Shown here: piece by piece, positions 30,646 to 39,332 of the stretch
How the letters are laid out: each line of letters starts with the position of its first letter
Numbering within the stretch: position 1 is the stretch's first letter
From: Aquibium oceanicum
GTDB lineage: Bacteria > Pseudomonadota > Alphaproteobacteria > Rhizobiales > Rhizobiaceae
DNA: 64,000 bases
Reading direction: 5' to 3'
Assembly: GCF_001889605.1 (NCBI RefSeq)
Contig: NZ_CP018171.1
Span: 2,874,501 to 2,938,500 of the forward strand
Program-made: the position numbers and the translations under genes
Notes under the pieces: generated by a model
What the model was told of the DNA's origin: nothing
What the model saw: only the letters and a program-made list of their open reading frames with translations
Databases searched by the model: none

Positions 30646-32256
30646 TCAGTCCTGGAGAACCCCACCGGCTTCGTGCATCGCTTCGGGTGTGTCGACGTCG
30701 ACGAAGGCGCCCTTGCCGATCTCGACGTCGACGACGTCGGCCGCGCCGCCTTCCACGATGTGGCGGGCGCCGGTGTCGCCCTCGAGGCTCTCGACCACGG
30801 GGAAGAGGCTGCGCGGCAGGATGACGGGGTTGCCGCGCTTGCCGTTGTGGGTGGCGCGCACGATCGCGGTGCCGCCGGAATTTTCGAAGGCCGCGATCAT
30901 GCGGTCGAGGTCGGCCGTCGTCACCTCGGGCATGTCGCCGAGCACGATGAGTGCGCCCTGGGCGTCGGCCGGGACGGCGCGAATGCCGGCTTTCAGCGAG
31001 GAGGACAGGCCGGAGGCAAAATCGGGGTTTTCGACGGTGTCGACCTGGAGGCCTTCCAGTGTTTTCGAGACCCGCTCCGCTTGATGCCCGAGCACGACAA
31101 GGGTGGATATGGCCCGGCTCGCCGTGACACGGCTTGCGGTGCGGCGAATGAGCGGGTCGCCCTGGAAGCCCGCCAGCAGCTTGTTGGGTCCGCCCATGCG
31201 GCTCGATCGGCCGGCCGCCAGTATGACGGCGCAAACGCTGGGACGTGGCGCGGGTGCGATCTTCTCGCGCGGCTGCGGGCGGGTCGGGATTTCCATCAGA
31301 AGCCCGCCAACGCCCATGCGCGCGATATCGCCGGAGCCCACCGGGATGCCCGCCACGATGCGCTCCAGCACCCAGTCGAAACCGTTGGTCTTGGGACTGC
31401 GCGCGCAGCCCGGCGCGCCCAGCACGTGGACCTCGCCGACGCGGCCCAGTACCAACAGGTTCCCCGGATCAACGGGCATGCCGAAGCGCTCGACCGTGCC
31501 ACCCGCGCGCCGTATCGCGGCGGGGATGATGTCGTCGATGTCGCTGACGGCGGAGGCCCCGAAGATCAGGACGATGTCGGCCGATGCCGCGGCTTCGGTG
31601 ATCGCGGCTGCAAGGTCGACCTCTTCGTGCGCGGTGCGGCGTTCGCCGAGCAGCGTGCCTTTCAGGCGCTGGAGCCTGTCGCTCGTGATGCGCGTCGTCT
31701 TGTCGAGGACGCTCGCCTTGGTGCCCGGAAGCGTCGTCTGGATGAGGCCGACTCGCTTAGGGACGTAGGGATCGACGGCGAAGGCCTCGTCACCGGCGCA
31801 CAAGGCGACAACGCGTTCCACGAGTTCGCCGGCGACGGCGAAGGGGATGATCTTCACCGTCGCGACCATCTGGTCGGCCTCAACGGCGGAATGCCCGGCG
31901 ACCGTGGCGATGGTGATGGAGGGATCGACCGCATTGATGGCGTCGATGAGCGCGCGGTCGACGGTGAAGACCCCCGCGGCCTCCGCGTGCAGGTTCACCC
32001 GGCCGGTAGCCGGCGGCTTCACCTCGATGGAACATGTTTTCAGAGCGGCGGCGATGCGGCGCGCGGCATCGTCCTCGCCGAGATCGCTCGGATCGAGAAC
32101 GGCGGCGACCACCCGGTCGTGCCCGGCTTCGGTCAGCGCGGAAACATCCTCGGCGGTGAGTCGGTGGCCCTTCTTCAGCCGGCGGCCGCGCAGCGCGGTC
32201 GCATGGGCGAGTATCGCGCCCTGCGCATTTTCGATCGCAACGGGACCGAACCTCAT
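30646..32256 (-). CDS. Molybdopterin-binding / MobA-like nucleotidyltransferase fusion
   Basis: This 536-aa two-domain protein has an N-terminal half (about 1-335) similar to the MoeA/MogA molybdopterin-binding fold (LIFGASAVSDIDDIIPAAIRRAGG and LGAPGCARSPKTNGFDWVL). The C-terminal half (about 340-536) is a MobA/MocA-type NTP transferase with LAAGRSSRMGG (G349) and ALIVLGDMPEVT. Such proteins finish the molybdenum cofactor, probably to the cytosine dinucleotide form used by xanthine- and CO-dehydrogenase-type hydroxylases. Its start overlaps the stop of the XdhC-type gene by 4 bp, so they are translationally coupled. Confidence 0.9.
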   Translation of the reverse strand: MRFGPVAIENAQGAILAHATALRGRRLKKGHRLTAEDVSALTEAGHDRVVAAVLDPSDLGEDDAARRIAAALKTCSIEVKPPATGRVNLHAEAAGVFTVDRALIDAINAVDPSITIATVAGHSAVEADQMVATVKIIPFAVAGELVERVVALCAGDEAFAVDPYVPKRVGLIQTTLPGTKASVLDKTTRITSDRLQRLKGTLLGERRTAHEEVDLAAAITEAAASADIVLIFGASAVSDIDDIIPAAIRRAGGTVERFGMPVDPGNLLVLGRVGEVHVLGAPGCARSPKTNGFDWVLERIVAGIPVGSGDIARMGVGGLLMEIPTRPQPREKIAPAPRPSVCAVILAAGRSSRMGGPNKLLAGFQGDPLIRRTASRVTASRAISTLVVLGHQAERVSKTLEGLQVDTVENPDFASGLSSSLKAGIRAVPADAQGALIVLGDMPEVTTADLDRMIAAFENSGGTAIVRATHNGKRGNPVILPRSLFPVVESLEGDTGARHIVEGGAADVVDVEIGKGAFVDVDTPEAMHEAGGVLQD

Positions 32257-32963
32257 GCGGCGCGGCTCTTTTCCTCTTCCGCCAGCCCGCGCGAGCGGAA
32301 GGCGGCGATCACCTGCGCCAGCACCGCGACGGCGATCTCGGCGGGGCTCGCCGCGCCGATGTCGAGCCCGATAGGCGCCTGGATGCGCTCGATCGCCTCG
32401 CGCGCGAGGCCCATGGCCATCAGCCGCTCGACGCGCTTGCCGTGCGTCTTGCGGCTGCCGAGCGCGCCGACATAGAAGCAGCCGGCATCGAGCGCAGCCT
32501 TGAGCGGGATGTCGTCGATCTTGGGATCGTGGGTGACGGCGGCGACAGCGGTGTAGGGATCGAAGGGCCGGTCCTTGAGCACGGTTTCGGGCCAGTCGGC
32601 GTGCAGCGGGACGTCGGGGAAACGGTCGGGTGTGGCGAAGGCGGTGCGCGGGTCGATGATCTCGATGTCGTAGCCCGCGATCCGGGCCATCGGAGCGAGC
32701 GCCTGGCTGATGTGGACCGCGCCGATAACCACCAGCCGTGGCGGCGGCAGATGAACGTTGAGGAAATGCTTGCGGCCGTCCGACTCGACCGTGCCGGACT
32801 TGCCGGACCGGAAGGCTTTCGCGACCGGCTCGGCGAGGCCGCCGGAAACGCGATCGTTCTCGCGCACCACACGGTCGCTTCCGTCAGTCAGGTCAGTGAC
32901 CAAGATGACGGCGCGGCGTGCGCGGCGGGCCTCGTTGATCTCCTTCAGAGACTTCGGATCCAT
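32253..32963 (-). CDS. XdhC-family protein, Rossmann-domain part
   Basis: This 236-aa protein carries the XdhC C-terminal Rossmann-like domain: LVVIGAVHISQALAPMA, IIDPRTAFATPDRFP, AVTHDPKIDDIPLKAAL, YVGALGSRKTHGKR and PIGLDIGAASPAEIAVAV. In many XdhC proteins the first motif reads GAGH; here it is GAVH. XdhC protects and inserts the sulfurated molybdenum cofactor into its enzyme. It works with the 112-aa protein encoded 12 bp upstream, which carries the other XdhC/CoxI domain. Confidence 0.9.
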   Translation of the reverse strand: MDPKSLKEINEARRARRAVILVTDLTDGSDRVVRENDRVSGGLAEPVAKAFRSGKSGTVESDGRKHFLNVHLPPPRLVVIGAVHISQALAPMARIAGYDIEIIDPRTAFATPDRFPDVPLHADWPETVLKDRPFDPYTAVAAVTHDPKIDDIPLKAALDAGCFYVGALGSRKTHGKRVERLMAMGLAREAIERIQAPIGLDIGAASPAEIAVAVLAQVIAAFRSRGLAEEEKSRAA

Positions 32964-32975
32964 CGGCGTCTCCCG

Positions 32976-33314
32976 TCAGCCCAGCCGCTCGACGTAGACG
33001 CTGATCCGGCCGCCGCAGGACAGGCCCACCTGCCAGGCCGTCTCGTCGGCCACGCCGAATTCCAGCATGCGCGGCTTGCCGCTTTCGAGGATGTCGATGG
33101 CCTCGGCGACCACCGCGCCTTCCACGCACCCGCCCGAGACGGAGCCCTGGAAGTTGCCTTCGGCATCAATGACGAGATGGCTGCCGACCGGGCGCGGCGC
33201 CGAGCCCCAGGTCTCGACCACGGTGGCGATGGCCACGTCGCGGCCCTCGTTTTTCCAGGTCTCGGCAACGGTCAGCGGGTCGATGGTTTCGTCGAATGCT
33301 GCGGAATGGTCCAT
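32976..33314 (-). CDS. XdhC/CoxI-domain protein (short)
   Basis: This 112-aa protein corresponds to the N-terminal XdhC/CoxI domain only: DVAIATVVETWGSAPRPVGSHLVIDAEGNFQGSVSGGCVEGAV and WQVGLSCGGRISVYVE. The two cysteines (SGGCVE, SCGG) are conserved in the domain. In many bacteria this domain and the Rossmann domain form one chain; here they are two genes. The ATG at 33314 is used. It lies between the VWA/CoxE gene and the larger XdhC-type gene. Confidence 0.88.
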   Translation of the reverse strand: MDHSAAFDETIDPLTVAETWKNEGRDVAIATVVETWGSAPRPVGSHLVIDAEGNFQGSVSGGCVEGAVVAEAIDILESGKPRMLEFGVADETAWQVGLSCGGRISVYVERLG

Positions 33315-33339
33315 GGCGGTTCTCCCCGACAAGATATGG

Positions 33340-34602
33340 TCACGCCGCTTGCCGATTGCCAAGCAGCGAGAGATAGCGCCGCGGATCAGCATCGCGGGAG
33401 CGGGTCTGCGACAGCGAGGCGCACAGGTCCTCCAGCGCGTTCAGCGTATGCACGGGGCGGAACTCGTCGACGTGCGGCAGCATGGTGCGCACTCCCCTCG
33501 CCTTCGGCTCGAAGCCGTCGAACCTCAGCAGCGGATTGAGCCAAATCAGCCGGCGGCACGACTTGTGCAGGCGGTCGATCTCCGTCTCCAGCATGGCGAC
33601 GTCGTCGCGTTCCAAGCCGTCTGTGATGAGGAGCACCACGGCGCCCTGGCTCAGCACGCGGCGCGACCAGACCCGGTTGAACTCGTGCAGCGTCTGGCCG
33701 ATCCGCGTCCCACCGGACCAGTCGCGCACGGCGAGCGAGCAATCCGCCAGCGCCTCGTCCGGATCGCGGTGACGCATCTGGCGCGTCAGGTTGGTCAGCC
33801 GCGTGCCGAAGACGAAGGTGTGCACGCGGCGGCGCTTCTCCGTCAGCGCGTGCAGGAAATGCAGGAAGATGCGGGTGTACTGGCTCATCGAGCCGGAGAT
33901 GTCGGCAAGCACCACCAGCGGCGGATGGATTTCGCGTTGAGAGCGAAACTTCGGCAGGATCAGGTCGCCGCCCGTCCGCAGGCCGGTGCGCAGCATGGCG
34001 CGCGCGTCGGTGCGCCGGCCGCGCGGGTCGGACTTGTAGCGACGGGTTTTCACGAGATCGAACGGCAGGCGCAGGTTGGCAATCTCGCGCTTGGCATCGG
34101 AAATCTCGCGCGCAGTCATCTGAGCGAAATCCTTGCCGCGCAGCACCTCGCTGCCGGAGAAGGTGAAGCGGGCGTCGACCTCGACCTCGGGGATTTCCTG
34201 GGGTTTCTTCTTGTTCTCGTGCCCTTCGAACATGGCGTCCGCCACGCGGCTCTCGGCCGCGCGCGGCTTCTGGCGCTCGCGTGTGTCCGGCGCGACGGGC
34301 GAGAACATGGCGAGCATCTTTTCCACCAGCTCGCGCGATTTCCAGTAGAGGCGGAAAGCCTCGTCGAAGGTGGCATGGTCCTCGCGGCGCGTCACCAGCA
34401 CCGAATGCAGCACCCAGTAGAAGTCGTCGCGGGTTCCGATGCCGGCGGCCAGCACCGCCTCGATGGCATCCTTCACCGCAGCCGGCCCGACCCGCATGCC
34501 CGCCTTGCGTAGCGCGCGGGCGAAATAGACGATGTTGTCGGCGAGCCGGCCGTCGGGCTTGGCGGCATTCCGTACCGTGATATTATCCGGCCTGGTCGTC
34601 AT
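33340..34602 (-). CDS. VWA-domain protein (CoxE-like)
   Basis: This 420-aa protein has a C-terminal von Willebrand A domain with the metal-binding MIDAS motif DISGSMS (D234, S236, S238) and the later TDGLERDD. The N-terminal 200 residues form a helical CoxE-type region. CoxE acts with the MoxR ATPase (CoxD) in assembling the copper-containing active site of CO dehydrogenase, and may do so for related enzymes. The start at ATG 34602 lies only 15 bp from the start of a divergent small gene. The MoxR gene lies 249 bp upstream. Confidence 0.88.
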   Translation of the reverse strand: MTTRPDNITVRNAAKPDGRLADNIVYFARALRKAGMRVGPAAVKDAIEAVLAAGIGTRDDFYWVLHSVLVTRREDHATFDEAFRLYWKSRELVEKMLAMFSPVAPDTRERQKPRAAESRVADAMFEGHENKKKPQEIPEVEVDARFTFSGSEVLRGKDFAQMTAREISDAKREIANLRLPFDLVKTRRYKSDPRGRRTDARAMLRTGLRTGGDLILPKFRSQREIHPPLVVLADISGSMSQYTRIFLHFLHALTEKRRRVHTFVFGTRLTNLTRQMRHRDPDEALADCSLAVRDWSGGTRIGQTLHEFNRVWSRRVLSQGAVVLLITDGLERDDVAMLETEIDRLHKSCRRLIWLNPLLRFDGFEPKARGVRTMLPHVDEFRPVHTLNALEDLCASLSQTRSRDADPRRYLSLLGNRQAA

Positions 34603-34617
34603 TGGAGGTGTCCGGCA

Positions 34618-34839
34618 TTGACAAGAGCTGTCGAACCGCCAAGGCGTCGTCGACTGAACCAGGACGAGAAAAGAGAGCTGAGGGCGGCGGATGCCCAGCT
34701 CTTCGCGAAGAAATATGGCCGGAAATCGCAAAAGGGTGTGGAACCGAACGACCGCAAGTACGACCGCGAATTCGGGGAGCGGCTGAAACAGATTGAGCCG
34801 GACGAACTCGACCAACTGCTGAGGCACGGGGAAGAGTAG
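34618..34839 (+). CDS. Small charged hypothetical protein
   Basis: This 73-aa product is rich in Arg, Lys, Glu and Asp (RRRRLNQDEKRELRAADAQLFAKKYGRKSQKGVEPNDRKYDREFGERL...). It begins at a TTG preceded by a perfect GGAGGTG at 7 bp, which decides the start. It occupies the gap between moxR and coxE but on the opposite strand, so it is not part of their operon. The pattern KKYGRKSQKGVEPNDRKYD looks like a conserved small protein of Rhizobiales, but I cannot name the family. A chance open frame opposite a non-coding gap is the alternative. Confidence 0.55.
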   Translation: MTRAVEPPRRRRLNQDEKRELRAADAQLFAKKYGRKSQKGVEPNDRKYDREFGERLKQIEPDELDQLLRHGEE

Positions 34840-34851
34840 CCGCGCATCGCC

Positions 34852-35781
34852 CTATCCCGCAGCGGACATCTCGGCCTGAACTTCCTTCAGGAGCCGCCGG
34901 CCCTCGCCCTGCTCGATGCGGGCGATGTCGTCCTGGTACTTCAGCAGGACGCCGATCGTGTCGGAGACCGTCTCGGGATCGAGCGCGATCTTGTCGAGTT
35001 CGGTCAGCGCGCTTGCCCAGTCGATCGTCTCGGCGACGCCCGGAGACTTGAAGAGATCGAGCTCGCGCAGCTTCTGGATGAAGCGCACGAGTTCGGCGGA
35101 AAGCTTGCGGTTGGCGCCGGGCACCTTGCGGTGGACGATCTCCAGTTCGCGTGCTGCGTCCGGATAGTCGACCCAGTGATAGAGGCAGCGCCGCTTCAGC
35201 GCATCGTGGATCTCGCGGGTGCGGTTGGTGGTGATGACGACGATGGGCGGCTCCTCCGCCTTGATCGTCCCGATCTCCGGAACCGTGACCTGGTAGTCCG
35301 ACAGGATTTCCAGCAGGAACGCCTCGAACGCCTCGTCGGTGCGGTCGAGTTCGTCGATGAGAAGCACCGGCGCGCGGCCGCCCGTGCCCGACAGCGCGTC
35401 GAGGATCGGCCGCCGGATCAGGTATTTTTCGGAGAAGACGTTCTTCTCCATGAGGTCGCGGTCGGTCTGGCCGGCGGCCTCGTCCATGCGGATCTCGATC
35501 ATCTGGGCGGCATAGTTCCACTCGTAGACGGCCGAGGAAACATCCAGTCCTTCGTAGCACTGGAGGCGGATGAGCCGGCGTCCGAGGGCGCTGGCCAGCA
35601 CCTTGGCGATCTCCGTCTTGCCGACGCCGGCTTCGCCTTCGAGGAACAGCGGCCGCTTCATGCGCAGGCTGAGGAACAGCACGGTCGCCAGTGCGCGATC
35701 GGCGACATAGTCGGCACCTTCGAGAAGCGCCATGGTCTCGTCGATCGACTGCGGAAGCGGGTGGCTGTCCGGACTGCTCAT
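34852..35781 (-). CDS. MoxR-family AAA+ ATPase (CoxD-like)
   Basis: This 309-aa AAA+ ATPase has Walker A GEAGVGKTE, Walker B LLIDELDRTDEAFEAFLLE, sensor 1 TTNRTREIHDALKRRCLYHW and an arginine finger region. MoxR ATPases act as chaperone-like motors with VWA partners; here the partner is the CoxE-like protein downstream. Together with the XdhC-type proteins this is the accessory half of a cox-type cluster. A flavin reductase gene ends 24 bp upstream and may lead the operon. Confidence 0.93.
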   Translation of the reverse strand: MSSPDSHPLPQSIDETMALLEGADYVADRALATVLFLSLRMKRPLFLEGEAGVGKTEIAKVLASALGRRLIRLQCYEGLDVSSAVYEWNYAAQMIEIRMDEAAGQTDRDLMEKNVFSEKYLIRRPILDALSGTGGRAPVLLIDELDRTDEAFEAFLLEILSDYQVTVPEIGTIKAEEPPIVVITTNRTREIHDALKRRCLYHWVDYPDAARELEIVHRKVPGANRKLSAELVRFIQKLRELDLFKSPGVAETIDWASALTELDKIALDPETVSDTIGVLLKYQDDIARIEQGEGRRLLKEVQAEMSAAG

Positions 35782-35805
35782 GAAATCTCCATGAAGGGCG
35801 GGCCG

Positions 35806-36300
35806 CTAAAGCACATGATAGGAGCGGCGATGATAGAGGAGCGGGCGCGAATCGTCGCCGACATGGAGCGCCCTCACCCGCCCGAAGAGCACACGGTGGG
35901 TGGCGAAGTCCTTGGCCTCGACGAGTTCGCAATCGAACACCGCGAGCGCGTCGGGGAGCGTCGGAGCGCCGGTGGCGATCTTTTCCCAGCCGCCGCTCTC
36001 GAACCGTTCGGCCTGGGATTTGCCGGTGAGGCCGGAAAAATCGGACGCCAGGGGCTCGTGCCTGGCGCCGAGCGTGTTCAGCGCGAAGACGCCGTTGTCG
36101 CGGAAGCGGTCGTTATCCTCATTCTCCCGGTTGAGGCAGACGAGGATCGTCGGCGGATTGTCGGAGACGGAACAGGCGGCGATGACGGTCGCGCCGCGCC
36201 TTCCGGCGGCACCGTCCGTGGTCACGATGTGAACCGCACCGGCGAAATTCGCCATGGCGTCGCGGTAGTGGCCGGGCTCGATCTGGCTCTTCTTCAACAC
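35806..36300 (-). CDS. Flavin reductase family protein
   Basis: This 164-aa protein belongs to the HpaC/ActVB-like FMN-binding flavin reductase fold: RDAMANFAGAVHIVTTDGAAGRRGATVIAACSVSDNPPTILVCLN, then NDRFRDNGVFALNTLGARHEPLASDFSG and a terminal HVGDDSRPLLYHRRSYHVL. It likely supplies reduced flavin to a monooxygenase, but none is adjacent. It is first in the minus-strand group leading to moxR and is divergent from the amino-acid binding protein gene. Confidence 0.88.
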   Translation of the reverse strand: MLKKSQIEPGHYRDAMANFAGAVHIVTTDGAAGRRGATVIAACSVSDNPPTILVCLNRENEDNDRFRDNGVFALNTLGARHEPLASDFSGLTGKSQAERFESGGWEKIATGAPTLPDALAVFDCELVEAKDFATHRVLFGRVRALHVGDDSRPLLYHRRSYHVL

Positions 36301-36454
36301 GAGGCAGGGCTTTCGGGGAAGGCGTGGGGCATGAGCGCCAATATAGGGTTATGCGGCAAAGCCACAAGCCGGGCCGCCGAGCCGCATTGCATCGCCGCCG
36401 AACCTTCTTTACCAGCGTTGCTGACACGCTGGGCGAGAACGAAAAAACCACCCG

Positions 36455-37519
36455 ATGTCCAAGCACATCCTTCCGGCACTTCTTCTGATCGGCCTGTCTA
36501 CCGGCTCCGCCTCGGCTGAAACGCTCGGCCTTGCGGCCCCGCTGTCGGACACCGCGGCACTGCTGGGCGAACAGATGCGCGCCGGTGCGGCAGCCGCGAT
36601 CGAGGCGGCAGGCGGCGATAACGAACTCGACGTCCGTGACACCGAATGCACGGCCGAGGGCGGCACCGCCGCCGCGCGGCATTTCGTCGAGGCCAAGGTG
36701 GCGGCCGTTACCGGGTTCCTGTGCGTCGAAGCGATCGAGGCGGCGATGCCGATTCTGGCCGAGGCCGGGATCCCGGTGATCACGACTGGGGTTCGGGTCG
36801 ACAGCCTGACCGACCGGAAGGAAAAGACCGGCTGGTCGGTCTTTCGGCTCGCGCCCCGCACCGACGAGGAACTGGCGGCGGTCTCGAGGATCCTGACCGA
36901 CCGCTGGCGCGACGAGCTGTTCGCGGTGATCGACGACGGCACGATCTACGGGCGCGAACTGGCGGAGGGATTCCGCCTCGCCGCCGAGCAGTCCGGGCTG
37001 AAACCGGTGTTCACCGACACGTTCCGCCCGCAGCTCGAAAACCAGATCGCGCTGGCTGGCCGGCTGCGCAAGGCCGGCGCGACGCATGTCTTTGCCGGCG
37101 GCGACCGGGCCGACATCGCCATCCTCGGCCGGGACGCGGCCGAACTCGGCTACGACCTCGTGATCGCCGGCGGCGAGGCGCTGCGGGCGGCGCGCGACGA
37201 GGTCGACCTCGTGCCCGGAACGCTGATGATCGGGCTGCCCGACTGGGCCGACACCGCAGACGCGCAAGTGGTGGCGAAGCTCCGCGCCGCAGGCGTTGAA
37301 CCGGAGGGCTACGTCGTGCCCACCTACGCGGCGGTCGAGATCGCGCTGGCGGCAATGGCCGCGGCGGAAGAATCCGACGCGACGATCGCCGGATCGCTCG
37401 CGGGCGGAACTTTTTCCAGTGCGCTGGGGGACGTTCGTTTCGACGCGAAAGGCGACTGGACGGGGAACCCGTACAGGCTGTTCAGCTATGGCGGCAACGA
37501 ATTCGTACCAGTGGAGTGA
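36455..37519 (+). CDS. Branched-chain amino-acid-type ABC substrate-binding protein
   Basis: This 354-aa periplasmic binding protein has a signal peptide (MSKHILPALLLIGLSTGSASA) and a LivJ-type type I fold: LGLAAPLSDTAALLGEQMRAGAAAAIEAAGG, then AAVTGFLCVEAIEAAMPILAEAGIPVITTGV and the C-terminal YAAVEIALAAM. It should bind a branched-chain or related amino acid or a small amide. No permease or ATPase genes (livHMGF) are in the window, so it is an orphan component. A P1 peptidase gene follows 8 bp after. Confidence 0.9.
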   Translation: MSKHILPALLLIGLSTGSASAETLGLAAPLSDTAALLGEQMRAGAAAAIEAAGGDNELDVRDTECTAEGGTAAARHFVEAKVAAVTGFLCVEAIEAAMPILAEAGIPVITTGVRVDSLTDRKEKTGWSVFRLAPRTDEELAAVSRILTDRWRDELFAVIDDGTIYGRELAEGFRLAAEQSGLKPVFTDTFRPQLENQIALAGRLRKAGATHVFAGGDRADIAILGRDAAELGYDLVIAGGEALRAARDEVDLVPGTLMIGLPDWADTADAQVVAKLRAAGVEPEGYVVPTYAAVEIALAAMAAAEESDATIAGSLAGGTFSSALGDVRFDAKGDWTGNPYRLFSYGGNEFVPVE

Positions 37520-37527
37520 GGGACAGA

Positions 37528-38559
37528 ATGGTGCAACGGACCGGTCCGCGTAACGCCCTGACCGACGTGGCAGGGTTGCGCGTTGCGAACGCGCACGATC
37601 CGGTCCTGCGCTCAGGTGTTACCGCCGTGCTGTGCGATCGGCCGACGGTTGCGGCGGTGCAGGTGCTCGGCGGTGCGCCAGGCACGCGGGAGACCGACCT
37701 GCTGGAGCCGCACAACGCGGTCGAGACGGTGGACGCGATCGTTCTGTCGGGCGGCTCCGCCTTCGGGCTGGATGCGGCTTCAGGGGTGCAGGCGTTGCTG
37801 CGCGAGAAAGGCGTCGGAATCAAGGTGCGCGGCCTGTCCATACCGATCGTGCCGGCCGCCATCCTGTTCGATCTGGTGAACGGCGGGAACAAGGACTGGG
37901 GCAGATACCCGCCCTATCGCGACCTCGGCTACGAAGCGGCCGATGCCGCGGCGGAAGCATTCGCCACCGGCTCGGCCGGGGCGGGCTACGGCGCGCTCAC
38001 CGCCGGGCTGAAGGGCGGACTGGGGACTGCTTCGACGCTGACGAAGGACGGCATCACGGTCGCGGCGCTGGTTGCGGTGAACGCCGTCGGATCGGCGACT
38101 GTCACCGATACGCCGAACTTCTGGGCCGCGCCGTTCGAGATCGACGGCGAGTTCGGCGGTCTCGGGCTGCCTTCACCCATGCCGATCGACGCCGCGGACG
38201 TGCGGTTGAAATTCCGCGACGGCAATGCGCCGGCCGCTAACACCACGATCGCGGTGATCGCGACGGACGCGGCACTGACCAAAGCGGCGGCGAAGCGGCT
38301 GGCGATGGCCGCGCATGACGGTTTCGCCCGCGCGCTGTGGCCCGCGCACACGCCGGCCGACGGCGACCTTGTCTTCGCGCTTGCCACCGGTGCGGCAGAA
38401 AGGGCGCCACAGGGCGACGAGATGATAGAGATTTGCGCGGCCGCCGCTTCGACCATGGCGCGCGCGATCGCCCGCGGCGTCCACGACGCGACCGCGACCG
38501 AGGGCGACTTGTTGCCGGCATGGTCGCAGCGCGTGCGGGCAAGCCGCGGCGAATCCTGA
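37528..38559 (+). CDS. P1-family peptidase (DmpA-like)
   Basis: This 343-aa enzyme is of the DmpA/BapA P1 family, N-terminal nucleophile aminopeptidases that self-cleave into alpha and beta chains. N-terminal landmarks are NALTDVAGLRVANAHDP, AIVLSGGSAFGLDAASGVQ and PIVPAAILFDLVNGG. The internal nucleophile region is AANTTIAVIATDAALTK, with a threonine where DmpA uses serine. Length is close to the family norm. Its tight spacing with the binding-protein gene suggests they act on the same small peptides or amides. Confidence 0.9.
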   Translation: MVQRTGPRNALTDVAGLRVANAHDPVLRSGVTAVLCDRPTVAAVQVLGGAPGTRETDLLEPHNAVETVDAIVLSGGSAFGLDAASGVQALLREKGVGIKVRGLSIPIVPAAILFDLVNGGNKDWGRYPPYRDLGYEAADAAAEAFATGSAGAGYGALTAGLKGGLGTASTLTKDGITVAALVAVNAVGSATVTDTPNFWAAPFEIDGEFGGLGLPSPMPIDAADVRLKFRDGNAPAANTTIAVIATDAALTKAAAKRLAMAAHDGFARALWPAHTPADGDLVFALATGAAERAPQGDEMIEICAAAASTMARAIARGVHDATATEGDLLPAWSQRVRASRGES

Positions 38560-38609
38560 TAGGCTTAGAACGCCTTCCTGGGACCGACCGCCCTAACCGG
38601 AGATCGACG

Positions 38610-39332
38610 ATGACACGCCTGCTGACCGCGCTGCTTTTCTTCTTCCCGATCCTCGCTGGTGGAGCCGCGCATGCGGGGAATGTATCGGAGCTGGAAATCC
38701 TCGGCTTCAGCTCCGACGGCTCGATCTTCGCCTTCGAGGAGTACGGCATCCAGGACGGCTCGGGCTTTCCCTACGCCAACCGGTTCTACGTCGACGTCGC
38801 ATCCGACAGCTTCGTGACGGGCACGCCGATCCGCATCCTACTGCAGGACGAAAGTGCGACCTTGCGCGATGCCCGCGCCCAGGCGCGGGCGCCCGGCCAA
38901 TCCATCGTCTCGGATGCCGAACTCATGGCCAACCGGGGCTACACGGCCGGCGCAAACGCGATCACCGAGCTTTCGGCCGATCCGTTCCGGATGAATGTAA
39001 ACCCGCGCCCGGTCATCCCGCCGGTCGACGACCCGATCGAGTTCCGGCTGGAGGAGTTCAATCTCGATGCGCAAGGGTGCGAGAACCTCGGCCCGACAAT
39101 GGGTTTCCGGCTGCTCCGCGTCGATCTCAGACAGGACGGGTCCGTTTCGCTCGTGCATGAAGACGAATCGATCCCGCAGAGCCGCAACTGCCCTCTGGGC
39201 TATCGGCTCGGCGCCGTCCAAACCATCCATCCGGATGCCGGAGCGCCGTCCTATGCCGTGTTGATCGCAATCGAGAGCTTCGGGTTCGAAGGACCGGATT
39301 ACCACTGGATCGCGGTCACCGGCCGGCTTTGA
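38610..39332 (+). CDS. DUF2259 predicted secreted protein
   Basis: This 240-aa protein has a signal peptide (MTRLLTALLFFFPILAGGAAHA) and the DUF2259 pattern FSSDGSIFAFEEYGIQDGSGFPYANRF near the mature N-terminus. Function is unknown for the family. A pair of cysteines (QGCENLG, SRNCPLG) could form a disulfide. It follows the P1 peptidase by 50 bp and overlaps the next gene's TTG start by one codon register (TTGA). Confidence 0.88.
   Translation: MTRLLTALLFFFPILAGGAAHAGNVSELEILGFSSDGSIFAFEEYGIQDGSGFPYANRFYVDVASDSFVTGTPIRILLQDESATLRDARAQARAPGQSIVSDAELMANRGYTAGANAITELSADPFRMNVNPRPVIPPVDDPIEFRLEEFNLDAQGCENLGPTMGFRLLRVDLRQDGSVSLVHEDESIPQSRNCPLGYRLGAVQTIHPDAGAPSYAVLIAIESFGFEGPDYHWIAVTGRL

Noticed and set aside
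32253-33314. A frameshift splitting one XdhC gene
   Set aside because: Each part has its own start and a complete domain, and they are in a normal gene order with a 12-bp gap; a split gene family is simpler.
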